Source: CAIOHW01 sp964432565
GTDB lineage: Bacteria; Bdellovibrionota; UBA1018
Length of the DNA stretch: 18,281 nucleotides
Assembly (NCBI GenBank): GCA_964432565.1
Contig: CAYSOA010000040.1
Coordinates: forward strand, 1 to 18,281
Direction of reading: 5' to 3'
A program made the position numbers and the translations under genes. The notes under the pieces are model-generated. The model saw only the letters and a list, made by a program, of their open reading frames with translations. It made no database searches and was not told the origin of the DNA. Below, in pieces: positions 6,931 to 14,018 of this stretch (the first letter of the stretch is position 1; each line of letters begins with the position of its first letter).

Positions 6931-8087
6931 GTCTATCGCTTCAGCAACTGGATTCCCTTTTTCCGTTTGGACTGATCGTCGCTTCGTCGGGGCGAATTGA
7001 GTGGGCGGGTCGATCGCTGGTCAAGCTTCTTCAGCAGAAGCTCCATAGGCTTCAATTCGCAGATTGTTTCGAGATCGTGGCACCCGATCCTGAATTCGTT
7101 CGGGACGACCTCTCCAAAATTCGAGACGATATCCTGGTGATTCGTCCCAGAGCCTCTGAGCAGAGTTTTCGTTTACGTGGACAGTGTTTGGCGAATGGCG
7201 ATGATTCGCTTTTGGCCCTGAGCCTCGTGCTGACCGATCTCGAAAAGATCGGGCAGCTTCGACTCGATTTCAGTGATTTTTCGCTTTCAGATCCGATCTT
7301 CGACCTGCTTCTGCTCGTTCAGACCGAGCGACGTGCAGTCAGAGAATTGCGGCAGGCAAATGCCCGCGAAAAGCAGGCGATTGCAAAGCTCACCATGGCA
7401 TCCCGCCTGTCGAGTCTTGGCGAAATGTCGGCTGGAATCGCGCACGAGATCAATAATCCCCTGGCGATCATTCAGATGGCGTGTGAGCAATTTCTCGATG
7501 CTCCCGACATGCCATCAGAGAGAGCCGTTGCCATCATCCGACGGGCCCAGAATGCGACCCTGCGCATCTCCAAAATCGTGAGTGGCCTGCGCACCTACGC
7601 TCGGGACGGATCCCTGGATGATGTCGTGACAACCGACGTGCGAAAGATCGTCGAGGATACCCTGGTGCTTTGCGAGTCGCGGTTCCGAATTCACGAAATC
7701 GATCTGCAGGTCAGACTCCCGGAGGATTGCGGCCAGATCGAATGCAATGCAGTTCAGATTTCCCAGATTCTGATGAATCTTCTTTCGAATTCATTCGATA
7801 GCGTCAACGGAACTGTCAATCCATGGGTTCGACTCGAAGTGGATGACGAAGGCACCTCGGATCGAGTACGTTTTAGGGTCACCGACTCGGGGTCAACCAT
7901 TCCCGATGATGTGGCCCAGCGACTGATGCAGCCCTTCTTTACGACCAAGCCGGTCGGACGAGGGACGGGGCTGGGCCTGCCCATCTCCCTCGGCATCGCC
8001 GAGGCTCATCAGGGGAGCCTGTCTCTTGATCAGTCTTCCGGAAGCCCGACTTTTGTGCTCGAATTGCCACGGAGGCAGATGAAATGA
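6927..8087 (+). CDS. histidine kinase with H-NOX-associated (HNOBA) domain
   Basis: This soluble 386-residue sensor kinase has no membrane segment. Residues about 7-130 look like a PAS-like H-NOX-associated (HNOBA/H-NOXA) domain: LFPFGLIV near 11-18, an AGRSL block at 27-31, and the diagnostic tail LRLDFSDFSLSDP followed by DLLLLVQ (111-132). A charged helix at 133-158 probably forms a coiled coil. Next come a dimerisation domain with the phospho-acceptor box HEINNP (H173) and an ATPase domain with N-box NLLSN (N284, N288), an F-box FFTTKP and a G2 box GRGTGLGLPIS. The G1 box reads DSGSTIP, where the usual second Gly is replaced by Thr. It overlaps both neighbours by four bases. It is inferred to be regulated by the H-NOX protein and to phosphorylate the regulator encoded next. 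Confidence 0.93.
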   Translation: MSLSLQQLDSLFPFGLIVASSGRIEWAGRSLVKLLQQKLHRLQFADCFEIVAPDPEFVRDDLSKIRDDILVIRPRASEQSFRLRGQCLANGDDSLLALSLVLTDLEKIGQLRLDFSDFSLSDPIFDLLLLVQTERRAVRELRQANAREKQAIAKLTMASRLSSLGEMSAGIAHEINNPLAIIQMACEQFLDAPDMPSERAVAIIRRAQNATLRISKIVSGLRTYARDGSLDDVVTTDVRKIVEDTLVLCESRFRIHEIDLQVRLPEDCGQIECNAVQISQILMNLLSNSFDSVNGTVNPWVRLEVDDEGTSDRVRFRVTDSGSTIPDDVAQRLMQPFFTTKPVGRGTGLGLPISLGIAEAHQGSLSLDQSSGSPTFVLELPRRQMK

Positions 8088-8821
8088 AACGCATCCTGAT
8101 TGTCGACGATGAGGAAGATCTTCGAGCAATGCTGCGTGAGATGCTCGAACCTCATTTTGAAATCGTTGAAGCCGCAAACGGTCGTGAGGCCCTGCAGCGA
8201 GGCATGCAGGATTCGCCGGATCTCATCCTGCTCGACCTGAGCATTCCCGAGGTGGCGGGCACCGAAGTGTGCCGGACGCTGCGGGGGCATCCCAAGACCG
8301 CATCGATTCCGATCATCATGGTCACGGCTCATGGATCTCCCGAGAGCCGGGTGCATGGCCTGGATACGGGGGCCGACGATTACGTCGTGAAGCCGTTTCA
8401 TGGAGGGGAGCTTCTGGCGAGGATTCGGGCCAGGCTTCGCGAAGTCGAGGTGCGGCGGGAGGCTTCACTGCCGGCGGGAGTGGGAAATCTGCACCTGAAT
8501 ACCGACCTTCGTGAGGCGACGATCGAAGGGAGATCCGTTCGGCTGACCCGGATCGAATGCGATCTGCTAACGTATCTGATGTCGAGGCTCGATCGGGTCG
8601 TCGAGCGTCGACAGTTGCTTGGCGATCTCTGGCCTGACTCCGTGGTTTCTGAACGAACCGTCGATACCCATATGGCCAATCTACGACGCAAGATTCAGGG
8701 CTTCGATCACCAGCTCGATACGGTTCACGGGACCGGATACGTTCTGCGGTCGCCTGCACCAGCCCCAGCAGAGGTCAGCGCGAAGTCGGTACGAAACGTG
8801 CCTGTTCGGCTAGACGAATAA
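8084..8821 (+). CDS. OmpR/PhoB-family response regulator
   Basis: This 245-residue two-domain transcription factor has a receiver domain (about 3-118) with acidic pocket D8/D9, phospho-acceptor D51 in the LLDLS strand, T81 and K103 in the KPF motif. A winged-helix DNA-binding domain follows (about 132-223), with LTRIECDLLTYL, the recognition-helix region VVSERTVDTHMANLRRKI and the terminal hairpin GTGYVLR. A Pro/Ala-rich tail of about 22 residues extends beyond the family's usual end, and its coding region overlaps the convergent gene by 47 bases. The start overlaps the kinase stop by ATGA, and GGAGG lies eight bases upstream. It is the probable cognate output of the H-NOX-linked kinase, converting an NO signal into transcription. 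Target genes are unknown; the divergent cheR or the operon itself are natural candidates. Confidence 0.94.
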   Translation: MKRILIVDDEEDLRAMLREMLEPHFEIVEAANGREALQRGMQDSPDLILLDLSIPEVAGTEVCRTLRGHPKTASIPIIMVTAHGSPESRVHGLDTGADDYVVKPFHGGELLARIRARLREVEVRREASLPAGVGNLHLNTDLREATIEGRSVRLTRIECDLLTYLMSRLDRVVERRQLLGDLWPDSVVSERTVDTHMANLRRKIQGFDHQLDTVHGTGYVLRSPAPAPAEVSAKSVRNVPVRLDE

Positions 8822-9365
8822 GGTCGCTCGGAACCCGATTTCGAAGGGAGCTAGGTTCGCTGCCGCGGTGATAGTCGTGACGAGCGAGGCAGAGGGCCCG
8901 CACCGATTGTGCGAGCGCGTTCGACAGGGCGCACTCTGCGTAAAATTCGAGTGCGGTCGAGGCGAGCGCGGGATTCTTCTTAACCGCTTCGGCAACGCGC
9001 CCGAGGGCGGCAGCCGAGCGCATCAGGGGTTTCGGAAAACGGTGCGCCGCATGGGCGTCGAGCTGCCGGAGCTCGTCGCGCGTGGCTAGATTTTTTCGAG
9101 CTTCCGCCACCAGTTCTTCGAAATCTCGAAGTGATTCGGCATCGGGCAGGTCAAGTTTCTGGTCTGCCGACGCCGCCGAACTCCCCCCCGCACGGTTCGA
9201 CTCCTGGTGGCCCGAAGGGATGCCTGAGTCGACCTGTGAGGAGTGAGAAACCGGCTTCCCGGCCTCTTCCTTTCGGGGCGATGAACCGCGCTGCCACAGG
9301 AACAGTGCAGCCAGAATGGCCACTCCCGTCGCTGCGACCGCGATGAGATTTTTCGACGAGTTCAC
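8775..9365 (-). CDS. membrane-anchored protein of unknown function
   Basis: The family is not recognised. It has 196 residues from a GTG start. An N-terminal hydrophobic segment at about 7-24, with Lys5 before it and Arg after it, looks like a signal anchor. A polar Ser/Gly/Glu-rich linker follows to about 70, then an Ala/Arg/Glu-rich, mainly helical domain of about 75-190 with two Cys (C145, C159). The start is preceded only by a weak AGG. It lies 13 bases after the stop of the exported HEARH protein gene, so the pair is probably co-transcribed and perhaps functionally linked. Its last 47 bases overlap the end of the response regulator gene on the other strand, which makes this end unusually constrained. 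It is likely a real gene, because the hydrophobic start and tight spacing fit, but its function is unknown. Confidence 0.6.
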   Translation of the reverse strand: MNSSKNLIAVAATGVAILAALFLWQRGSSPRKEEAGKPVSHSSQVDSGIPSGHQESNRAGGSSAASADQKLDLPDAESLRDFEELVAEARKNLATRDELRQLDAHAAHRFPKPLMRSAAALGRVAEAVKKNPALASTALEFYAECALSNALAQSVRALCLARHDYHRGSEPSSLRNRVPSDLIRLAEQARFVPTSR

Positions 9366-9378
9366 GGGTGCCTCGCTT

Positions 9379-10383
9379 TTAGTTTTTTCTCCGGGCCTTC
9401 TTGGGCGTGAAGCTGCCTTCGTGAGTGCCGTCCCAGTCGATTGCGGGAGAGCCGTCCTTCTGGGGAATGATTCGGCTTCGGCTTTCGAGGCCGATCAGAC
9501 GAATGGCTTCACGCTCGCCTTCGGAGCACTCCGTACAGTTCACCGAGAGTTCTTCGCTGACGAGGGCGCCCACCGTGTAGGGGCCATTGGTGCTTCGATC
9601 GCACGCACCCTGGCCCTCATAGTCGTGCCCAGCGGGGCAGAGGGCATGAAGAAATCCAAGAGATTTTCCGTTGCCGTCGCTGTGGCGCGCCTCGTGAAAG
9701 AAAGTGTCGAGGCGAAAGGCGCGGCGGACCGGCGATTCGGGTCCGAATTCCTCGCCGAAGTATCCGTCATAAAAAAGGCCTTCACCGACCTGAATGATGC
9801 CGACGCGGGGAGAGGTCACCGGCACCCTTCCGATTCCCCTGATTTTCGAGCTCAAAAGCAGGCCGCTGGCCTTGCCGGCAACGTAAAGTGCGGCTCCGAG
9901 ATTGGCCATGACCACCTTGCCCTGAGGGGCGGGTTCCGAGCCGACGAAGCTTTGCAGCCCCTCTGGGTACATTCGTGCTGGATCCAGGAGGGGATCGAAA
10001 TTGGCCTCTTCTGGGCGTTCGATTTCCGGGAGTTCGGTGCGAGGAAATTCGAAATCCTTGAAGAAGTAGGGCCGGATGTTCATCAGGCTGAGCTCGTAAT
10101 CTTCAGCCAGAACGTAGTTCACTCGCTCGTTTAGCCAGCTGGAGAGTGCCGGCGCCGAGACTTCCTGAAGGCCCATCACTCGGGTCATTTCCTCGGGGGC
10201 CGTGCGAGACCCCAGGGTATTGAGCCATTCGAAGTCTTGCCGAAGTTTCTGCGTTTGTTCCTTGGGTACGGCACTCTCGGCCTGAATCGTGCCGAGACTT
10301 TGCGCCCGGCCCATGGCCTCGGCTCTTTCGGAAATACTCAGAGACAGTAGGATCACCGGCAGGACGAAGTGAATTGGCTTCAT
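9379..10383 (-). CDS. exported zincin-like protein with HEARH motif
   Basis: This 334-residue protein has a signal peptide (hydrophobic 6-15, probable cleavage after AEA at 23). A putative zinc-peptidase motif HEARH lies at 230-234, preceded by hydrophobic/aromatic residues as in zincin active-site helices. It is followed by SDGNG, a Cys/His segment (C249, H253, C261) and a conserved-looking SEEL (277-280) that could supply a third ligand. Four Cys (249, 261, 283, 286) could form disulphides outside the cytoplasm. I know no named family for it; peptidase activity is inferred only from the motif and its placement. No purine-rich ribosome-binding site precedes the ATG, but the signal peptide supports this start. 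It lies 55 bases downstream of trhO and 13 bases upstream of the membrane-anchored protein gene. Confidence 0.75.
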   Translation of the reverse strand: MKPIHFVLPVILLSLSISERAEAMGRAQSLGTIQAESAVPKEQTQKLRQDFEWLNTLGSRTAPEEMTRVMGLQEVSAPALSSWLNERVNYVLAEDYELSLMNIRPYFFKDFEFPRTELPEIERPEEANFDPLLDPARMYPEGLQSFVGSEPAPQGKVVMANLGAALYVAGKASGLLLSSKIRGIGRVPVTSPRVGIIQVGEGLFYDGYFGEEFGPESPVRRAFRLDTFFHEARHSDGNGKSLGFLHALCPAGHDYEGQGACDRSTNGPYTVGALVSEELSVNCTECSEGEREAIRLIGLESRSRIIPQKDGSPAIDWDGTHEGSFTPKKARRKN

Positions 10384-10438
10384 GAGGAAGGGGTGCTAGC
10401 GCACCGCGTCATCACACGTCAAGTTCTTTGTCTGGAGT

Positions 10439-11272
10439 TTAAGTGCCTGATTCTGCACCCTTTTTTTGGGCGCAGTTGGGGCACTGTTTTCCGGGAATAT
10501 AGGTTTCGAGCTTCTGCAATTCGGTGGTCACTGGAAACTGGCAGCCCACGCAGTGGGCGGTCTCGGTTTCTGCAAGCTGGGCACTCAGGCCGATTCGATA
10601 GTCGAAGACAAAGCATTCTCCGTCGTAGTGCTCGCCTCCCACTTCCTCGAAGTACTTCAAGATGCCTCCGTCGAGCTGGTAGACGTCCTGAAATCCGATC
10701 TGTCGCATGTAGGGGGCGGCCTTCTCGCAGCGGATGCCGCCCGTGCAGTAGCTGACGATCGTCTTATTCTTCCACTGGGGCAGCAGCTCTTTTACTTTCT
10801 CTGGAAAGGTACGGAAGGTCCGGATGTTGAGTTCATGCGCTCCACGAAATTTTCCGGTCAGCGTTTCGTAGTCGTTTCGGGTATCGAGAAGCACGATCTC
10901 ACGCCCTTCATCGAGCCACTGCTTGAGCTCCCGTGGAGTCACTGAAGGGGCGCGATTTTTTGCGGGATCGACCTCGATCCCGAACGCGACGATCTCTTTT
11001 TTTATTTTGACGAGCATTCGGGTGAAGGGCTGATGATCGGAAATACTCTCCTTGTAGGGCAGGTTCGAAAACCGGGGGTCGGAGTCGAGTCTGGCCTTGA
11101 GCGCGTCGATTGCCTGCCGAGTGCCGGCAATGATCGTGTTGATTCCTTCGCTTCCAAGGATGATCGTGCCCTTGAGTTGCTGCGCAAAGCAGAACTCCTT
11201 GAGGGACGTCCGCAGCAGATCGAGATCGTCGAGAGGTACGAATTTGTAGAAGGCCAAATTCACGATTTCCAT
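10439..11272 (-). CDS. trhO: tRNA uridine-34 hydroxylase TrhO (rhodanese family)
   Basis: TrhO (formerly YceA/UPF0176) makes 5-hydroxyuridine at the wobble position of tRNAs, in the cytoplasm. The protein has 277 residues from the ATG at 11272, chosen because MEIVNLAFYKF is the usual family N-terminus; an upstream TTG would add seven unrelated residues. The N-terminal ferredoxin-like domain contains GTIILGSEGIN (36-46). The rhodanese domain has LLDTRNDYE at about 128-136 and the catalytic loop YCTGGIRCEK with C176 and C182. The C-terminal tail has two CxxC pairs (C241/C244 and C264/C267), a likely zinc site. It is followed on the same strand by the HEARH protein gene and preceded by the S4-like gene. 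The assignment is strong. Confidence 0.95.
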   Translation of the reverse strand: MEIVNLAFYKFVPLDDLDLLRTSLKEFCFAQQLKGTIILGSEGINTIIAGTRQAIDALKARLDSDPRFSNLPYKESISDHQPFTRMLVKIKKEIVAFGIEVDPAKNRAPSVTPRELKQWLDEGREIVLLDTRNDYETLTGKFRGAHELNIRTFRTFPEKVKELLPQWKNKTIVSYCTGGIRCEKAAPYMRQIGFQDVYQLDGGILKYFEEVGGEHYDGECFVFDYRIGLSAQLAETETAHCVGCQFPVTTELQKLETYIPGKQCPNCAQKKGAESGT

Positions 11273-11339
11273 GACCCGCCCGGGATCGCACAATTCAGCG
11301 GTTATCGCAATGCCGGGAGGCGCTGCAAGTCGATCGCAG

Positions 11340-11612
11340 CTATTCCTCTGGTCCGTAGCCCAGAATATCGATGTAGGTCGTTCCCTTGGCGAGAGACGAT
11401 GATGGCAGGGCGACCTGGCCCTTGATGCGGATGCGCTTCTTCTTGAAGAGCTCCTTCAGTTTGGCGCGCGAGATGGCTCTGAGGTCGATGTTGACGTTCT
11501 GGCGGCGCAACTCCTCGAGGAGAACCTGATCGATCCGGGGACGCGGCGAGGCGAGCTCGATGACGAGGCGAAACGCGCCTTTGGGGACATTGGGGACGTG
11601 GCTTTCGGTCAT
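11340..11612 (-). CDS. small S4-like RNA-binding domain protein
   Basis: This 90-residue basic protein starts at the ATG at 11612, with AGGG about seven bases upstream. Residues about 25-85 follow the S4 RNA-binding pattern: an opening RIDQVLLEE, a central SRAKLKELFKKKRIRIKG (49-65), then PSSSLAKGTTYIDIL, matching the S4 layout of small helices followed by a Lys-rich helix, a VxVNG-like turn and a closing strand. The usual Asn in the turn is Lys here, so it is a divergent member. Stand-alone S4 proteins bind rRNA or tRNA, for example HSP15- or YbcJ-like proteins. It lies between gltS (45 bases upstream) and trhO (67 bases downstream), which fits an RNA-related role next to a tRNA-modifying enzyme. 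Domain call moderate; target unknown. Confidence 0.65.
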   Translation of the reverse strand: MTESHVPNVPKGAFRLVIELASPRPRIDQVLLEELRRQNVNIDLRAISRAKLKELFKKKRIRIKGQVALPSSSLAKGTTYIDILGYGPEE

Positions 11613-11657
11613 GGTTGACCCTGCACTACAGGCGAGGGATCGGCACGGCAAGGAGAT

Positions 11658-12875
11658 TCACGAAAACACCGAAATGCTGAAGGTAATCAGCAGGGCATTG
11701 ATGAAGTCGATGAAGCAGGCTCCCACCAATGGCACCGTCAGGTAGGCGCGGGCCGACGAACCATGGCGGGCCGAAATGGCGTCCATGTTGGCCAGAGCGT
11801 TGGCCGTGGTTCCGAGCATGAACCCGATGAAACCTCCACTCATCACGGCCGCGTCGTAGTCCCGACCGAAAAGTCGAAATACCCCCCACCGGGCCACAAC
11901 CAGTACGGCAACCAGCTGGAGGGCCAGGATCGCGACGAGAGTTCCAGCAAGATTCGCAAGGTGGCTGAGATCGAGCGTCATGGTCGCCACGACGAGAAAG
12001 TAGGAGAGGGCAATCGACCCCATCTGTTCGATCCACTCTTCGGAGAGCCTGCGGTCTTCCCGAATGTCGCTGATGTTTCGTACGAGCGCGGCCACGATCA
12101 TCGAGCCGATGTAGATCGGCAAGGTGATTCCCTGTGCCTGAATCCAGCGACCAAGCAGTGCGCCGATGGCCATGACAACAATGAAGAAGGCAAAGTGCTG
12201 CGGAAAAAGCGAAGGTTCGAGAACCTTGTCGGCTCCTGCCTCCATGGAGAGCATTCCTGCGTCGCTGGAGCGGTCGGAGCCGGGCCCTTTTCCCTGGCTT
12301 GAAATCCCGAATCGGCCCATCAGCGAAGTGGCCACAGGAGACCCCATCAGGCCACCCAGAATGATTCCTGCCAGAGCGCAGGCCGTACCAATGGGCGCTG
12401 CTGCCTCGACGCCCGCAGTCTCAAACGCTGGCGCGAAAGCCAGCGCCGTGCCTGGACCGCCGGCCATCGACACCGATCCCGCCAGCAGGCCGAGAAGCGG
12501 GGACTGGCCGAGCACGACCGCACTGGCGGCTCCGATCAGATTCTGTACCACCAGCATCAGCGAGCAAAGCACCAGAAGGCGCAAGACATCAGGACCGCCG
12601 CGCTTGAGGTTGGCAAGCGACGCCATCCAACCGATCGAAAGAAAGAAGGCGATCATCAGCGGTGTCTGCAGGCTGGTGTCAAACTGAAGCGCGATTCCAC
12701 CCACGCGAAGGAGTGTCACGACGGCGCAGAGCACCAGCCCGCCGACCACGGGCTCAGGCAGGCAGAGCCTGTGGATGATGGTGATTCGACGAGCGAGCAG
12801 CCGGCCAAGCATCAGGCCCAGCGCAGCGATGGCCAGAGTCTCAACCAGTGAAAGGGGAATGGAGGTTGGCGGCAT
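11658..12875 (-). CDS. gltS: sodium/glutamate symporter GltS
   Basis: This polytopic inner-membrane transporter of 405 residues, the usual GltS length, imports glutamate with sodium ions. It has about ten or more hydrophobic segments over the whole length, an early LPEPVVGGLVL block (39-49), and a pore-loop-like segment SMAGGPGTALAFAPAF that corresponds to the GGHGTAAA motif of the family, with Pro replacing His. A hydrophilic loop near the middle (about 190-215) separates the two halves expected from the inverted-repeat fold. The ATG at 12875 is preceded by GTGGGG. It heads a minus-strand run of five genes and is divergent from the ferritin-like gene. Family assignment is good; the exact substrate (glutamate or another dicarboxylate) is inferred from homology only. 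Confidence 0.9.
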   Translation of the reverse strand: MPPTSIPLSLVETLAIAALGLMLGRLLARRITIIHRLCLPEPVVGGLVLCAVVTLLRVGGIALQFDTSLQTPLMIAFFLSIGWMASLANLKRGGPDVLRLLVLCSLMLVVQNLIGAASAVVLGQSPLLGLLAGSVSMAGGPGTALAFAPAFETAGVEAAAPIGTACALAGIILGGLMGSPVATSLMGRFGISSQGKGPGSDRSSDAGMLSMEAGADKVLEPSLFPQHFAFFIVVMAIGALLGRWIQAQGITLPIYIGSMIVAALVRNISDIREDRRLSEEWIEQMGSIALSYFLVVATMTLDLSHLANLAGTLVAILALQLVAVLVVARWGVFRLFGRDYDAAVMSGGFIGFMLGTTANALANMDAISARHGSSARAYLTVPLVGACFIDFINALLITFSISVFS

Positions 12876-13010
12876 CGCCCCACTATGCCGCCTGCTGCCA
12901 TGTCAGGCAATGCCGAAGGGCGCTGCAGGCCCTTGGGGACGGTTGTCGCTTGCCACAGTGGCAGGATCGCCTCATGATGGAGGAAAACATTCGTCTGAAA
13001 GGACCCGCCC
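12876..13010. promoter_or_regulatory. divergent regulatory region with two palindromes, gltS / ferritin-like gene
   Basis: This 135-base region holds two inverted repeats. AAGGGC / GCCCTT surrounds a seven-base GCTGCAG centre (12916-12934). TGCCAC-A-GTGGCA is a perfect 13-base palindrome (12951-12963). The second one overlaps the -35 element of the best promoter candidate for the ferritin-like gene, which suggests an operator. Both sites could also control gltS in the other direction. Confidence 0.5.
12950..12978 (+). promoter_or_regulatory. candidate sigma-70 promoter of the ferritin-like gene
   Basis: TTGCCA (12950-12955), a 17-base spacer and CATGAT (12973-12978) give a fair sigma-70 match, 32 bases before the gene start. 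The perfect palindrome at 12951-12963 covers the -35 box, so repression by a bound regulator is plausible. AAGGA about eight bases before the ATG is the ribosome-binding site. Confidence 0.45.
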
Positions 13011-13442
13011 ATGTCTGATCAAAGCTCGTCGAACGTCGTGAAGTGTCTGGAGGAGATTTTCGAGGCCGAGATGGCCGGAGTCATCCGCTACATGCACTAC
13101 TCCTTCATGATCATGGGCCCGAATCGGATTCCGATTCAGAAATGGTTTCGCGACCAGGCGACCGAGAGTCTGAATCATGCGGTCGTTGTCGGCGAGAAGA
13201 TTACCTCGCTTGGCGGCCATCCTCCGATGGTGTCGCTGAAGGTCGAGGAAACCCATCAGCACTCGGTCGATGCCATTCTTCGAGAGAGCCTCAGGCATGA
13301 AGAGGCCGGCCTGGATCTCTACAAGAAACTCGTGTCCCTGTCCGGGGACGATATCGCCCTCGAGGAGCTGGCACGCCAGATGGTGCGCGAGGAGTCCGAG
13401 CACATCGACGAAGTTCGCAAAATGCTCCGTCCGAATCAGTAA
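13011..13442 (+). CDS. bacterioferritin-like diiron protein
   Basis: This 143-residue four-helix ferritin-like protein resembles bacterioferritin, which oxidises and stores iron in a cytoplasmic shell. Counterparts of the E. coli Bfr diiron ligands are visible: E20 and Y27 in helix A, E97 in helix C, and E128/H131 in an EESEHID block of helix D. In helix B the ligand pair reads ESLNH (E52, H56), one residue wider than the usual ExxH, so a direct Glu-51 counterpart is uncertain. The haem-ligand Met52 of E. coli Bfr has no clear match. The protein is somewhat shorter than Bfr (about 155 residues), lacking the last C-terminal segment. It is therefore best called Bfr-like. It is a single gene, convergent with the sigma factor gene nine bases away. 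Confidence 0.85.
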   Translation: MSDQSSSNVVKCLEEIFEAEMAGVIRYMHYSFMIMGPNRIPIQKWFRDQATESLNHAVVVGEKITSLGGHPPMVSLKVEETHQHSVDAILRESLRHEEAGLDLYKKLVSLSGDDIALEELARQMVREESEHIDEVRKMLRPNQ

Positions 13443-13451
13443 TTCGCCGGG

Positions 13452-14018
13452 CTAGATTCCTTCGGCTGCGAGAGACTTTGGTAGGAGTGCTCCGAGGCGC
13501 TCGCGCGTCCGTTGGAAGAGGCTTTTGACCGACGACACGCTCATGCCCAGACGAGTCGCGATTTCACTGTACGGGAGCTGTACCACCAGCCTCAGCCAGA
13601 GGACTCGGCGTTGCAGGGGACTAAGCAGGCGGGTGGCGCGAAAGAGGACGCGCCGCTGATGCTTTCTTTCGAGTCGTTCGTCGGCGGACGACTCTAATCG
13701 CAGTTCTTCCGATACTGCGGAGTCATCGGAGTCGATGGAGAGCACCAGGGCACTCTTTGAAGCTCTGCTCCGTCGATGATCCTTGAGTGTGTTGCCGGCA
13801 ATGGTCCAGAGCCATGTCGTGAAGGCAAAACCCGGACGATATTGGGTCGCGAATCGAAAAACCTTGAAGAAGATCTCCTGCGTCAGCTCCTGTACCGTTC
13901 CAGGGTCCCGTACTCTGGATCGGACGTATCTCGAGACGGGGAGACGAAACTTGATGTAGATTTCACCGAAGGCCCAGCTCTCGCCCTTCTGAAATGCTCG
14001 AATAAGATGTGGGGTCAT
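13452..14018 (-). CDS. ECF-type RNA polymerase sigma factor
   Basis: This 188-residue extracytoplasmic-function sigma factor directs RNA polymerase to alternative promoters. Region 2 (about 5-86) includes the acidic DPGTVQELTQEIFFKVF segment (38-54, core binding) and TTWLWTIAGNTLKDHRRS (67-84, -10 recognition). A Ser/Asp/Glu-rich linker of 90-115 follows. Region 4 (about 120-176) has a helix-turn-helix, LPYSEIATRLGMSVSSVKSLFQRTRERL, that recognises the -35 element. The ATG at 14018 is used; a GTG two codons upstream is possible, and neither has a good ribosome-binding site. No anti-sigma factor gene lies beside it, which is unusual. It is divergent from the lipoprotein pair, which is a natural candidate target. 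Subgroup was not assigned. Confidence 0.93.
   Translation of the reverse strand: MTPHLIRAFQKGESWAFGEIYIKFRLPVSRYVRSRVRDPGTVQELTQEIFFKVFRFATQYRPGFAFTTWLWTIAGNTLKDHRRSRASKSALVLSIDSDDSAVSEELRLESSADERLERKHQRRVLFRATRLLSPLQRRVLWLRLVVQLPYSEIATRLGMSVSSVKSLFQRTRERLGALLPKSLAAEGI

Noticed and set aside
9316..10134. Open frame of 272 codons opposite the HEARH protein gene
   Set aside because: No recognisable features. The minus-strand reading has a signal peptide, ordered Cys residues and operon spacing.
10392..10405. Terminator hairpin GGTGC-TAGC-GCACC between trhO and the HEARH gene
   Set aside because: The stem is only five base pairs and no U tract follows on either strand; it is more likely chance.
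10461..10467. Second slippage tract: T7 in trhO (A7 on the coding strand)
   Set aside because: It is near the C-terminal end, seven bases only, and codes for ordinary Gln-Lys-Lys codons; a phase-variable role is unlikely.
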